A stretch of DNA of 64,000 nucleotides from an uncultured Acidobacteriia bacterium (GTDB lineage: Bacteria > Acidobacteriota > Terriglobia > Bryobacterales > Bryobacteraceae). Each line of letters starts with the position of its first letter. Position 1 is the stretch's first letter. The position numbers and the translations under genes are program-made. Below the pieces are notes generated by a model that had not been told where the DNA came from, searched no databases, and was given only the letters and a program-made list of their open reading frames with translations. Location: positions 124,001-188,000 of the forward strand of contig CAINNJ010000008.1 of the NCBI GenBank assembly GCA_903851195.1, written 5' to 3'. Shown piece by piece: positions 8,931-18,620 of this stretch.

Positions 8931-9836
8931 TTACGCACGACGGAAACGCAGTGTCACGACAACTCCCGCAAGCACCAGTGCCCCGCCGGCGATCTGCGCG
9001 GGAGCGAGCCGTTCCCCGGCGACCACCGCCCCCAGCACCACCGCGATCAGCGGATTGACATACGCGTAGCTCGCCACGCTGCCGGAGGGTTCATGATCGA
9101 TCAGCCAGAGATACGCGAGAAACGCCGCAATGGACGCCGCCCCGATCAGATACGCCATGTCGAAGGTCAGCCGAAGGTTCCAGATCCGCGCGGTTTCGCC
9201 GAACCTCCACAGATCGCCGGAAACCGCGGACAGGACCAGCAACATCAGCCCCCCGAACCACATCTGCAACCCCGCGCTGACGTGCCGCGAACGGGGCATG
9301 GGGATGCGGAGGCTAAGCAACGTCCCGCCCGCCCAGCAGATCGCGCCGACCAGCAGCGCCAGCGCGGCGAAAGTCCATTCTCCCCCGGAACCGGGCAACA
9401 CGAGCAGAGCCACGCCGGAAATACCGAACACCATCCCCGTGATCGCCGCCGCCGAAGGTCGAAAGGCCCGCAGCACCAGCCACTCGCCGGCGAAGACCCA
9501 CACGGGCACCGTCGCGGAAATCACCGCCGCGTAGCCGGACGCCACCCGCTGCTCCGCCCAGAACAGGCACGCGTAGTTGATCGCGAACAGGATCAGACCC
9601 AGCAGTGCGGTGGAGCCGATTTCCCGCCGCGTGGGAATCGGCGCCCGAATCGCTCGCCCCCAGACAATCAGCACCAGACCGGCGATCAGAAACCGGACAC
9701 TCGCCGCCAGAAACGGCGGGGCGGCCACCACGATCTCGCGGACCGCCAGAAACGAACCGCCCCACAGAACGTAAACCGCCGTATAAGCGAGAATCCGCGT
9801 GATGCGGTGCCCGCTTCCCGCTACTTCGCGCCCCAT
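8931..9836 (-). CDS. EamA/DMT-superfamily inner-membrane transporter
   Basis: A 301-residue, very hydrophobic protein with about ten predicted membrane segments arranged as two EamA repeats (roughly 15-140 and 155-300), like YedA/RhaT-type drug/metabolite transporters. The first repeat begins with the typical AVYVLWGGSFLAVRE. Substrate cannot be told; amino-acid or metabolite export is common in the family. Its ATG lies inside the last codons of the upstream phosphorylase gene (16-nt overlap), so translation is probably coupled, though no functional link to glycogen is obvious. Confidence 0.85.
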   Translation of the reverse strand: MGREVAGSGHRITRILAYTAVYVLWGGSFLAVREIVVAAPPFLAASVRFLIAGLVLIVWGRAIRAPIPTRREIGSTALLGLILFAINYACLFWAEQRVASGYAAVISATVPVWVFAGEWLVLRAFRPSAAAITGMVFGISGVALLVLPGSGGEWTFAALALLVGAICWAGGTLLSLRIPMPRSRHVSAGLQMWFGGLMLLVLSAVSGDLWRFGETARIWNLRLTFDMAYLIGAASIAAFLAYLWLIDHEPSGSVASYAYVNPLIAVVLGAVVAGERLAPAQIAGGALVLAGVVVTLRFRRA

Positions 9837-12373
9837 TTGATCAGGCTCGTCACCGGCCTTGTCAGAGGGTCGTCGTTGTGATTCGGGCTGACGCGCAGCG
9901 CGTAGCCCAGCCGCCCGGTCTGCGCGGGAATCACTTCCTTTTCGAAGAACGTCACGTGATCGCGTTTTTCTTTGAAAGGAAGCACAATCACTTCGGTTTC
10001 TTCAAGCCCGCCGCTCGATCCGATTCGCCCGATCACGCATTCCACGCGCACATCGCGCGGCTGCAGCCCCGCCAGATCGAGACCCGCCGGAACCAGAATC
10101 GGCTTGCCGCTCATCAGCGGGCCACTCGGCGACGGTCCCAGATCCACGAACCGTACCTGCGCCCAGATGTCCCGAACCTGCGCATTCCACTTCGCCCGGT
10201 CGCGAGCCTCTTCAAACTCGCCCGCCGCCACGCGGGACCAGTTCCGGTGAGCCGGATCGTAAAGGCGCTCCGTGTACTCCTGAACCATCCGCCTCGCATC
10301 GAAGCGCGGCGTGAGATTCATCATGCACTCCTTCATGCGCCGCGTCCACTCCGAGGAAATCGCGCCCTCGGACTGGGCGTAGAACATCGGCACAATCTCG
10401 CTCTCCAGCAGGTAGTAAATATTGCTCGCGTGAATCGCGTCCTGCTCTTCGGAATACTCTTCCCGGTCGCCGATCGCCCAGCCGCCCGAAATCTCGTAGG
10501 CCTCGTCGAACCAGCCATCCAGCACGGAAAGATTCAGCACGCCGTTCATCGCCGCCTTCATGCCGCTGGTGCCGCACGCTTCCTCGCCGCGCCGCGGATT
10601 ATTCAGCCAGAGGTCGACGCCTTGCACCAGTTCGCGCGCGACCTTCATGTCGTAATCTTCCACGAACACAATGTGCTTCCAGAGTTCCGGATCCCGCGAA
10701 AGCTGCACAATTTCCCGAATAAACGCCTTGCCCGGCTGGTCTTTCGGATGCGCTTTTCCGGCAATCAGAATCTGCACCGGGCGCTCCCGGTTGCAGAGAA
10801 TCTTCTTGAGCCGGGTCACATCGCGGAACAGCAGCGTCGCGCGCTTATACGTGGCGAAACGACGCGCAAATCCGATGGTCAGCGCATGCGGATCCAGCAC
10901 TTCAGCGGAATAGCGGAGTTCCGCCGCCGCCGCCTTCCGGCGCGAAGCCGAAGCGGTCTGCCGCTCGCGGATAAAAGCGATCAGCCGACGCTTGCGCCGC
11001 CGATGGACTTCCAGCAGTTCCTCATCCGGAATATCTTTGACCTGCCGCCACATCGCCGGATCGTTCCACCGCTTTCGCCAGTCCGGCTCCAGATACTGGT
11101 CGTAAAGATCCGCCAGATCGCCATTCACCCAGCTGGGAACGTGCACGCCGTTGGTAACCGAAGTAATTGGCGTTTCCCAGATCGGCAGCGTGGGCCAAAG
11201 GCTGTGCCACATCTCCTGCGAAACATCGCGATGCAGCCGGCTCACCGCATTGCGATAAGCCGAGGTATTCAGCGCCAGAATCGCCATGGAAAGCGGTTCG
11301 CCGCCGTCCTGCGGATTCTTGCGGCCGAGCGCCATGAAGCTCTCAAAATCGATCTTCGCGGCCCGGCAAAAGTCGTTGAAGTAGTGATAAACCATGCCAG
11401 GACCGAACAGATCGATCCCCGCGGGCACCGGCGTATGCGTCGTGAAAACGTTGTTGACGCGCGTCGCTTCCAGCGCCTCTTCGAAGGTAAGGCCCTGTTG
11501 CTCAATGAACAGCCGGATGCGTTCGATGGCGAGGAACGCCGAATGGCCCTCGTTCATGTGGAACACCGTGGGCTTGTAGTTCAGCGCTTCCAGCGCGCGC
11601 AAACCCCCGATGCCAAGCACGATCTCCTGGCGAATCCGCGTATCGTTATCGCCCCCGTACAGCTGACTCGTGATGTTCCGATCCTCTGCCCGGGCGTTAT
11701 CGGGCGTGTTGGTGTCGAGGAACAGCATCTTGATCCGGCCGACATCCATCGTCCAGATCCGGATCAGAACCGGGCCCTCCGGAAGCTTCACCGCAACCGT
11801 GTGCTGCCGGCCGTCCGGATCGAGCGCCGGCTGAATCGGCAGAGAGTAAAAATCGTTCTCGAGATAACGCTCCTGCTGCCACCCGTCCGCGTTCAGATGC
11901 TGCCGGAAGTACCCCAACTGGTAAAGCAGCGCCACGCCCACCAGCGGCAAATCGTTGTCGCTGGAAGACTTCATATGGTCGCCCGAGAGCACGCCCAGGC
12001 CGCCGGAATATACCGGCATGCACTCGGTGAGACCATACTCGGCCGAAAAATAGGCGACCAGTTTCCCGTCGCTCTTCCTGCCCGCGGTGCCCATGTGGGC
12101 GTCGAAGCTCTGGCACGCAAGCTGGTACTGCGCCAGATACCGGGCGTCAGAGGCCGCGCGTTCCAGCGTCGCCTGGGAAACCCTGCCCAGCATCACGACC
12201 GGGTTGTAGCCGCTTTCTTTCCAAAGCGCGGGGTCCAGCCTGCGGAACAGCGTCCGGATGGATGGTTCCCACGCCCAGAGTATGTTGTAAGCCAATTCCG
12301 GCATACGAGCCAGTTGGACCGGTAACGCGGGACGTACGACGAATTCCCGGACGGGTTGAATGGTGAACGGCAT
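9821..12373 (-). CDS. glgP: Alpha-glucan (glycogen) phosphorylase
   Basis: An 850-residue GT35 phosphorylase releasing glucose-1-phosphate from alpha-1,4-glucans. It is the form with an extended N-terminal part (residues 1-100, PVREFVVRP...[11 protein letters not shown]), then GLGVLSGDH and [17 protein letters not shown] in the glucan-binding core, and [15 protein letters not shown] near the end with the PLP-binding lysine Lys606. Length agrees with the Thermotoga/Mycobacterium-type bacterial enzymes rather than E. coli MalP/GlgP. Cytoplasmic, with no signal peptide. A TACAAT ends only 3 nt before the ATG on the minus strand. The gene end overlaps the EamA transporter. Confidence 0.93.
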   Translation of the reverse strand: MPFTIQPVREFVVRPALPVQLARMPELAYNILWAWEPSIRTLFRRLDPALWKESGYNPVVMLGRVSQATLERAASDARYLAQYQLACQSFDAHMGTAGRKSDGKLVAYFSAEYGLTECMPVYSGGLGVLSGDHMKSSSDNDLPLVGVALLYQLGYFRQHLNADGWQQERYLENDFYSLPIQPALDPDGRQHTVAVKLPEGPVLIRIWTMDVGRIKMLFLDTNTPDNARAEDRNITSQLYGGDNDTRIRQEIVLGIGGLRALEALNYKPTVFHMNEGHSAFLAIERIRLFIEQQGLTFEEALEATRVNNVFTTHTPVPAGIDLFGPGMVYHYFNDFCRAAKIDFESFMALGRKNPQDGGEPLSMAILALNTSAYRNAVSRLHRDVSQEMWHSLWPTLPIWETPITSVTNGVHVPSWVNGDLADLYDQYLEPDWRKRWNDPAMWRQVKDIPDEELLEVHRRRKRRLIAFIRERQTASASRRKAAAAELRYSAEVLDPHALTIGFARRFATYKRATLLFRDVTRLKKILCNRERPVQILIAGKAHPKDQPGKAFIREIVQLSRDPELWKHIVFVEDYDMKVARELVQGVDLWLNNPRRGEEACGTSGMKAAMNGVLNLSVLDGWFDEAYEISGGWAIGDREEYSEEQDAIHASNIYYLLESEIVPMFYAQSEGAISSEWTRRMKECMMNLTPRFDARRMVQEYTERLYDPAHRNWSRVAAGEFEEARDRAKWNAQVRDIWAQVRFVDLGPSPSGPLMSGKPILVPAGLDLAGLQPRDVRVECVIGRIGSSGGLEETEVIVLPFKEKRDHVTFFEKEVIPAQTGRLGYALRVSPNHNDDPLTRPVTSLIKWGAK

Positions 12374-12484
12374 GTAATTGTAATAAGATCGTTACGCAAC
12401 GTCATGCCGTAGAGGCTGGGGCGTGCTGTTTCCAGTGTAAGCGAGTAACGCTATTTTCTGTTTTCCCGCGCGTGCCCGCTCGCT

Positions 12485-13480
12485 TCAGAGTCCAACGGGG
12501 GCTTGCCAGCATCCGGCCGCCGAGGAGCGCAGCATCGCGTCGATCACCGCCATGTTCCGGATCGCGTCCTCAAGGGAAACCGGAACGTCCCCGTCCTCCA
12601 GAATCGCTCGGGAAAACGCATCGCCCTGCAGGGTGTACTGGTCGCATACCGGCACGCTTTCGGTCCGAAGTTCCGTGGTCTGCACCAGAATCTTCGCCGG
12701 CTGATCCGGCAGGGCGTTCACCGGAATCTCCAGTTCGATTCGCCCTTTCGTGCCGAACAACAGCGCCCGCTGATAAGGCCCCATCTGCGTGCTGCAGGTC
12801 AATACGGCGTGGCCCTGCGGATAGTCCAGAATGGCGGAGCTCAGACGGTCGGTGCCGAACTCCGGGTCGTTCTCGATCAGCGCCGAAACGCGCCGCGGTT
12901 CCGCCCCGAACATCCATCGCGACGTATGAATCGGATAGCAGCCGATGTCCATGATCGCGCCGCCACCCATGGCCGGATTGTTCCGGATATTATGCGGATC
13001 CCGGTTGTTGTAACTGAACACGAAATGGAAAGCCCGCAGTTCCCCGATCTCGCCCGACTGCAGAATGTCCTGCGCGCGCAGCCATTGCGGATGCACATGC
13101 ACCATGAACGCCTCGCCCATCTTCACCCCGGTCCGGTCCCGCGCCGCCAGCAGTTCCCTCGCTTCTTCCACCGTCAGCGCGATGGGCTTTTCACACAGCA
13201 CATGCTTTCCCGCCTCGGCCGCCTGGATCGACAACGGCACATGCAGGTGATTGGGAAGCGGATTGTAGACCGCGTCGATTTCCGGATCCGCCAGCAACTC
13301 TTCATAGGATCCGTAAGCCTTCGCGATCCCCAGGTCCTTCGCCGCCTGCGCGGCTTTCGCCCCGTCCCGCGACGCAATGGCCGTCACCTCGGAGAGCACC
13401 CCCCGCTGCATCGCAGGTATCACCTTGACCGTCGCGATTCTCGCGACACCCAGCACGCCCCATCTGATTTTGTTTGCCAT
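12485..13480 (-). CDS. Gfo/Idh/MocA-family NAD(P)-dependent oxidoreductase
   Basis: A 331-residue two-domain oxidoreductase. The Rossmann domain starts WGVLGVARIA (7-16) and contains the family hallmark EKP (Glu97-Lys98-Pro99). The C-terminal alpha/beta domain includes MDIGCYPIH (177-185), where Asp178 and His185 are the likely catalytic positions. Closest in pattern to glucose-fructose oxidoreductase and xylose/trans-dihydrodiol dehydrogenase types, so a sugar or cyclic diol substrate is likely but not determinable. Intact. It stands alone, 111 bases after the phosphorylase start on the same strand. Confidence 0.88.
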   Translation of the reverse strand: MANKIRWGVLGVARIATVKVIPAMQRGVLSEVTAIASRDGAKAAQAAKDLGIAKAYGSYEELLADPEIDAVYNPLPNHLHVPLSIQAAEAGKHVLCEKPIALTVEEARELLAARDRTGVKMGEAFMVHVHPQWLRAQDILQSGEIGELRAFHFVFSYNNRDPHNIRNNPAMGGGAIMDIGCYPIHTSRWMFGAEPRRVSALIENDPEFGTDRLSSAILDYPQGHAVLTCSTQMGPYQRALLFGTKGRIELEIPVNALPDQPAKILVQTTELRTESVPVCDQYTLQGDAFSRAILEDGDVPVSLEDAIRNMAVIDAMLRSSAAGCWQAPVGL

Positions 13481-13570
13481 GAACCCGCTACTTTAACGCG
13501 GAACGCCGCCGCGCGCACGCGATATCTGAACCGGATTCTGCTCACAGCCAGGGCGGCATCAATCGCGTGA

Positions 13571-13576
13571 TAAAAT
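13571..13576 (+). promoter_or_regulatory. -10 box of a probable leaderless transcript (deacetylase operon)
   Basis: TAAAAT ends 6 nt before the ATG at 13583, with no Shine-Dalgarno sequence between; transcription would start at or next to the start codon. No good -35 box was found. Confidence 0.45.
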
Positions 13577-13582
13577 TCCCAA

Positions 13583-14290
13583 ATGTCTTCTGGCGCCACG
13601 GCCACGCTCGCCGCGGGCACCGCAATCTCCGCCATGGCCTGGGCCGTGCGCGGTCGCTCTTCCTCCGTTTTCGCGCCTTCGGTCTGGCGCATCCCGGCCG
13701 GCCGCCATTCCATCGCGCTCACGTTTGACGACGGGCCTTCTCCCGCCACCCTCCCGCTCCTGAAACTGCTGCAGCAACACCGGGTCCCCGCCACTTTCTT
13801 TCAGATCGGACAGAATGTCGCCCGATTCCCCGAAATCTCCCGCCAGGTGATCGCCGAAGGCCACGAAGTCGGCAATCATTCCCAGACCCACCCGAACTTC
13901 GCGCTGCGCCCCCCTTCGTTCATCGCCGCGGAATTTTCCCGCGCCCAGCACACAATTGCCGAAGTCACCGGGCACACGCCCACCCTGGTGCGCGCCCCGT
14001 TCGGCGTCCGCTGGTTCGGATTCCGCGCCATGCAGCGCCGGCTTGGCCTCATGGGTGTGATGTGGTCCATCATCGGACTCGACTGGAAACTGCCCGCCGC
14101 CGCCATTGCCGCGCGCGTCGCTTCCCGCGTGCGGGACGGCGATATCATCTGTCTTCACGACGGGCGCGGTACGCTGAAAGATCCTGACGTGGGGCCGACC
14201 CTGGAGGCCGTCGCGCGATTATTACCAATCCTGATCGGGAAGGGTTATCATTTTGAAACCGTCACTCAACTCTTATGCCCGTTGAAATGA
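13583..14290 (+). CDS. NodB-homology polysaccharide deacetylase
   Basis: A 235-residue carbohydrate esterase family 4 protein. One N-terminal hydrophobic segment (about 5-25) suggests membrane anchoring or export. NodB motifs are complete: TFDDGP (47-52, metal ligand Asp50), HEVGNHSQTH (94-103, ligands His99 and His103), RAPFG (137-141) and ICLHDG (189-194, His192). It should remove N-acetyl (or O-acetyl) groups from an amino-sugar polymer or lipid-linked sugar at the cell envelope. It is the first gene of a three-gene unit with an acyl carrier protein and a ketosynthase, its stop overlapping the next gene. It lacks the extra domains of large peptidoglycan deacetylases. Confidence 0.9.
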   Translation: MSSGATATLAAGTAISAMAWAVRGRSSSVFAPSVWRIPAGRHSIALTFDDGPSPATLPLLKLLQQHRVPATFFQIGQNVARFPEISRQVIAEGHEVGNHSQTHPNFALRPPSFIAAEFSRAQHTIAEVTGHTPTLVRAPFGVRWFGFRAMQRRLGLMGVMWSIIGLDWKLPAAAIAARVASRVRDGDIICLHDGRGTLKDPDVGPTLEAVARLLPILIGKGYHFETVTQLLCPLK

Positions 14291-14580
14291 GCCCGGCCTC
14301 CGGCGCCGGCGACGACCTGACCAGCCGCGTTCTGCGAATTATCGCCGAGACGCAACGAAAAGACCCCTCGCAGGTCACCATCGACAGCAGCTTCGAGGAA
14401 CTCGGCATCGATTCGATGGACGGCGTGAACATCATCTTCGCGCTGGAAAACGAGTTCAATATCAATGTTCCCGACGACGAAGTGAAAAATATTCGCTCCG
14501 TTCGCGACATGGTGGAAGGAGTGCGCAGACTGGTCGGCCACGCAGATTCGACTGGCGATACCGCGCCCGCCGCCTCCTGA
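14275..14580 (+). CDS. Acyl carrier protein
   Basis: A 101-residue dedicated acyl carrier protein with the phosphopantetheine attachment motif GIDSMD (44-49, Ser47) in the expected helical context (SSFEELGIDSMDGVNIIFALE). It is longer than housekeeping AcpP, with a disordered Ser/Pro-rich N-terminus and an Ala/Pro tail. The listed ATG overlaps the deacetylase by 16 nt; an in-frame ATG at 14287 would give a tight ATGA stop-start overlap and is an equally good start (97 residues). Its stop overlaps the ketosynthase start (TGATG). It should carry the acyl chain made or elongated by the following ketosynthase. Confidence 0.9.
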   Translation: MPVEMSPASGAGDDLTSRVLRIIAETQRKDPSQVTIDSSFEELGIDSMDGVNIIFALENEFNINVPDDEVKNIRSVRDMVEGVRRLVGHADSTGDTAPAAS

Positions 14581-15788
14581 TGAGAAGAGTCGTTGTAACG
14601 GGCATCGGAGTCATCTGCGCATCGGGACGGAATCGCGACGAATTCCTCCAGTCCCTGCAAACGGGCCGCAACGGGATCCAGACCCTCGCCCGCAATGCGG
14701 AATGGGGGTTGCGCTTTCAGTCCGGTGGTGAAGTCGCCGGCTACTGCCAGGCGGAGCACTTCGCGCCGAAAGAGGCCGACATGATGGATCGCTTCGCGCA
14801 ATTCGCCGTGATTGCGTCGCGCGAGGCGGTGCGTCAAAGCGGCATCGATTGGACCCCGGAACTGCTGGCCGACACCGCCATCGTCACCGGTTCCTGCATC
14901 GGCGGCCAGGCGACCGAAGATCAGGGCTTTCAGGACGTCTATAAAATGGGCAAGCCCCGCGTCCATCCCATGACCATTCCGAAAACCATGGCGAACGCGG
15001 GAGCCAGTGCCGTTTCGCTGGAATTCGGAATTACCGGACCGGCGTTCACCATCGCCACCGCCTGCTCGTCATCCGCGCATGCCATCGGCCAGGCTTTCAC
15101 CATGGTTCGGTCCGGCATGACCGATTTCGCCATCACCGGCGGCAGCGAAGCGCCCTTCAGCTACGGGCTTCTGAAAGCGTGGGAAGCCATGCGCGTCGTT
15201 TCGCCCACCGTGTGCCGGCCTTTCTCGAAGGATCGCAACGGCATGATCCTGGGCGAAGGCGCCGCCATGATGACCATCGAGTCGCTCGACCACGCCCTGT
15301 CCCGCGGCGCGAAACCGATCGCCGAAATCGTCGGCTTCGGCATGTCGGCCGACGCGCACCACATCACCCAGCCTTCCGCGGAAGGCGCCGCCAAAGCCGT
15401 CCGCATGGCGCTGAAGGATGCCGGCATCGGCCCGGAACAGGTCGGCTACATCAATTCTCACGGCACCGGCACCTCGGTCAACGACTCCACCGAAACCCGC
15501 GCTCTGAAACTGGTGTTCGGACCGAACGCATCGAAGATCGTCATGTCGTCCACCAAAGCGATGCATGGCCACACGCTCGGCGCCGCCGGAGCCCTCGAAT
15601 CCACCGCCGCCATCCTGGCGCTGACGAACAACTTCATTCCGCCGACCATCAACTACAGCGAACCCGACCCGGAATGCGATCTGGATTGCGTCCCGAACGT
15701 CGCGAGACAGGCCGATTTCGAGTACACGATCTCGAACTCCTTCGCCTTTGGCGGCCTGAACGCCGTGCTGGCTTTCCGCAGAATCTGA
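14580..15788 (+). CDS. Beta-ketoacyl-ACP synthase, FabF/NodE type
   Basis: A 402-residue ketosynthase of the KAS I/II fold. The catalytic triad is intact: Cys162 (TACSSSAHAIG), His294 (NSHGTGTSVND) and His331 (MHGHTLGAAG), with Lys326. It condenses malonyl-ACP with an acyl chain in the cytoplasm. It is probably not the housekeeping FabF, because it is translationally coupled to its own acyl carrier protein and to a NodB-type deacetylase and has no other fab genes beside it; specialised acyl-chain synthesis is more likely. The start is fixed by the TGATG overlap with the carrier protein. Confidence 0.9.
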   Translation: MRRVVVTGIGVICASGRNRDEFLQSLQTGRNGIQTLARNAEWGLRFQSGGEVAGYCQAEHFAPKEADMMDRFAQFAVIASREAVRQSGIDWTPELLADTAIVTGSCIGGQATEDQGFQDVYKMGKPRVHPMTIPKTMANAGASAVSLEFGITGPAFTIATACSSSAHAIGQAFTMVRSGMTDFAITGGSEAPFSYGLLKAWEAMRVVSPTVCRPFSKDRNGMILGEGAAMMTIESLDHALSRGAKPIAEIVGFGMSADAHHITQPSAEGAAKAVRMALKDAGIGPEQVGYINSHGTGTSVNDSTETRALKLVFGPNASKIVMSSTKAMHGHTLGAAGALESTAAILALTNNFIPPTINYSEPDPECDLDCVPNVARQADFEYTISNSFAFGGLNAVLAFRRI

Positions 15789-15820
15789 GGCGGCGCACCG
15801 CGTACAAACGCCCGCCGCGT

Positions 15821-15826
15821 TAACAT
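15821..15826 (+). promoter_or_regulatory. -10 box of a probable leaderless transcript (aldo/keto reductase)
   Basis: TAACAT ends 7 nt before the ATG at 15834. The bases between (CGGAAGC) could alternatively be a weak Shine-Dalgarno for a transcript starting further upstream. Confidence 0.35.
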
Positions 15827-15833
15827 CGGAAGC

Positions 15834-16679
<846 letters not shown>

Positions 16680-16685
16680 CGATGA

Positions 16686-16691
16686 TATAAC
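16686..16691 (+). promoter_or_regulatory. -10 box of a probable leaderless transcript
   Basis: TATAAC ends 6 nt before the ATG at 16698. No Shine-Dalgarno sequence lies between, and no clear -35 box was seen. Confidence 0.45.
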
Positions 16692-16697
16692 TGCGCT

Positions 16698-18608
16698 ATG
16701 GTGCGTCCGGGATTCGCCCTGTTGCTGGCCGCTGCGTGGTGCCAGGCAGAGCCCATTCCCGCAACCTGGGGGCTCAATCCCGAGGCTCTCCGGGCAGGCT
16801 TCCGGCTGGAAACCCGCTTCGAAGGCACCACGCCCTGCGCCGTGGTCGTCTCGCCGGACAAGTCCGAATCCCCGGCCAGCCTCTCGCAAACTCTCGACGC
16901 CGCCCCCTACCGCGGCAAGACGGTGCGCTTCAGTGCGACCCTGCGCACCGAACAGCGCCCCGGACAAACGAACGGAGGCGCGAAATTGTGGATTCATCTC
17001 AACCGGCCGGCACAAACCCTTGGCCTGTTCGACAATCCGGAAGACCACCCGGTCCGAACCTTCGAATGGACCCGGTCGGAAATCGCGCTCACCGTGAATT
17101 CCGACGCCGAAACCGTCACGTTCGGAATCACCTCGGATCAAACCGGCGCCGCATGGGTCAAAGATGTCTCGCTACTCGTCATCACCGGCGCGGAATCTGT
17201 CCTGCTGCCGCGCGATCCACTCAATCTCGGTTTCGCGGACGGATCGGGAAGCGGAACACCCCTGAACTGGACACTCCTCGCGGACAATCCCGGGCGCAGC
17301 CGCTACAAAGCCGAGGTTGTTCACCGGGGCTGCCACGTGGGACCGCCCTGTGTGTCTCTCGCTTCTCTGCCCGGCACACCCTCGGACGAGAGGGTCGTGC
17401 TTCTTCAGGACTTCAGCGCGGCGAACTATCGCGGCAAAACCGTCCGTTTCCGCGGTTTATTGCGCCTGCAGAGCGCGGGTTCCGGAATCCACGCGCGCCT
17501 CTTTCTCCGCACCGGACGGCCAGGCGAAAACATCAACCCGGTCACCCTGGAAGACCACCTCGATTACAGGGAAATTCGCACCAGCGACTGGACTCCCGCC
17601 GAGGTCATCCGAAAAATCGACGACGACGTGCAGGATATCGCCATCGGAATTATCCTGACCGGCGGCGGACGCGTCTGGATCGACGAAGTCGCTTTTGCCG
17701 TGCTCCCTGACGCCACTACCGCCCTGCCTGCGGTTCCGACATCGGTATCCCTCAAATCGGCCGGAACTTCTCTGATTCCCGAAGCTCTGATTCCCAAAGC
17801 TCTGATTCCCGAAGCTCCCTCCCTGTCCGCGGTCGCGACGGAGACCGCTGTCGTGCTCCCTGCCCTCCCGGATTCCGGCTGGCCCTCCCTGCCGAAGCCG
17901 GCGTTCGGAGCACAATCGCAGTCTCTGAACGCAGCCTCCGGTCTGGCCGCTGCCTACGTTCGCGATCTGCCGAACTTCCTCTGCACCCTTCTGATTCGCC
18001 GCGCCGAGAACCTCAATGACAGCGGCTGGAAAGGCCGCGATTCCCTCCGGGTCCAGCTGGGATTCGCCGACGGCCGGGAGCATTACCGGCTCCTCTCCGT
18101 AAACGAAATGCCGGTGAACCGGCCCTACCGTTCCATTGGGGGCGCGATCTCGGAAGGAGATTTCGGCAGCCTGCTCGCCGAAATCTTCCGCCCCCGCTCG
18201 GCGGAGTTCCACTGGGATCACTGGGCGCGCCTGCGCAACCGCATCGTTCAGGTGTACCGGTACGAAATCACGCAACCCAAATCCGCCTACGAACTGCAGT
18301 TTGCCGGAGCGAAGGGCCAGCCGCTCACCGCCGTCACCGCCCATCACGGCTACGTCTACATTGAGCGGGATTCCAGCTACATTCTCCGCATCGAGCAGGT
18401 GGCCGATCCGCCGGCGAAGTTCCCCATACGGGCCGCCAATACCGTGATCGATTACGACTGGAATGACGTCGGCGGCCAACAGTATCTGCTGCCCCTCCGG
18501 GCGGAAGTCACCATGGACACTTCGGCTCTCCGCAGTCTGAACGTCGTCGAGTTCCGCGATTACCGGAAATTCACCGCCGACACACAGATCCGTTTCGACG
18601 AGCCGTAA
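16698..18608 (+). CDS. Large exported protein with two carbohydrate-binding-like modules
   Basis: A 636-residue protein, function not recognised. A signal peptide (about 1-18, ending ...WCQAEP) exports it. Two similar jelly-roll-like modules follow (about 30-170 and 180-335); each has a YRGKTVRF core strand and ends with a VWI/AWVKD strand, resembling carbohydrate-binding or galactose-binding folds. A short repeated linker (LIPEA/LIPKA/LIPEA, about 359-373) joins them to a C-terminal domain (about 410-636) rich in beta strands (AYVRDLPNFLCTLLIRR, NRIVQVYRYEI, YVYIERDSSYILRI, FRDYRKFTADTQIRF), reminiscent of a LolA-like clam fold. Probably a periplasmic or surface carbohydrate-associated protein; this is inference. 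Confidence 0.6.
   Translation: MVRPGFALLLAAAWCQAEPIPATWGLNPEALRAGFRLETRFEGTTPCAVVVSPDKSESPASLSQTLDAAPYRGKTVRFSATLRTEQRPGQTNGGAKLWIHLNRPAQTLGLFDNPEDHPVRTFEWTRSEIALTVNSDAETVTFGITSDQTGAAWVKDVSLLVITGAESVLLPRDPLNLGFADGSGSGTPLNWTLLADNPGRSRYKAEVVHRGCHVGPPCVSLASLPGTPSDERVVLLQDFSAANYRGKTVRFRGLLRLQSAGSGIHARLFLRTGRPGENINPVTLEDHLDYREIRTSDWTPAEVIRKIDDDVQDIAIGIILTGGGRVWIDEVAFAVLPDATTALPAVPTSVSLKSAGTSLIPEALIPKALIPEAPSLSAVATETAVVLPALPDSGWPSLPKPAFGAQSQSLNAASGLAAAYVRDLPNFLCTLLIRRAENLNDSGWKGRDSLRVQLGFADGREHYRLLSVNEMPVNRPYRSIGGAISEGDFGSLLAEIFRPRSAEFHWDHWARLRNRIVQVYRYEITQPKSAYELQFAGAKGQPLTAVTAHHGYVYIERDSSYILRIEQVADPPAKFPIRAANTVIDYDWNDVGGQQYLLPLRAEVTMDTSALRSLNVVEFRDYRKFTADTQIRFDEP
17771..17815 (+). repeat. Three tandem 15-bp units inside a linker
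   Basis: Three copies of TCTGATTCCCGAAGC; the middle copy has AA in place of GA. They encode LIPEA-LIPKA-LIPEA in the linker of the 16698-18608 protein. In-frame unit length means copy-number change would only alter linker length. Confidence 0.85.
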
Positions 18609-18620
18609 AAAATACCGGAA

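Noticed and set aside
13583-15788. True Nod-factor biosynthesis genes
   Set aside because: No nodA, nodC or rhizobial context; only the enzyme types are alike.
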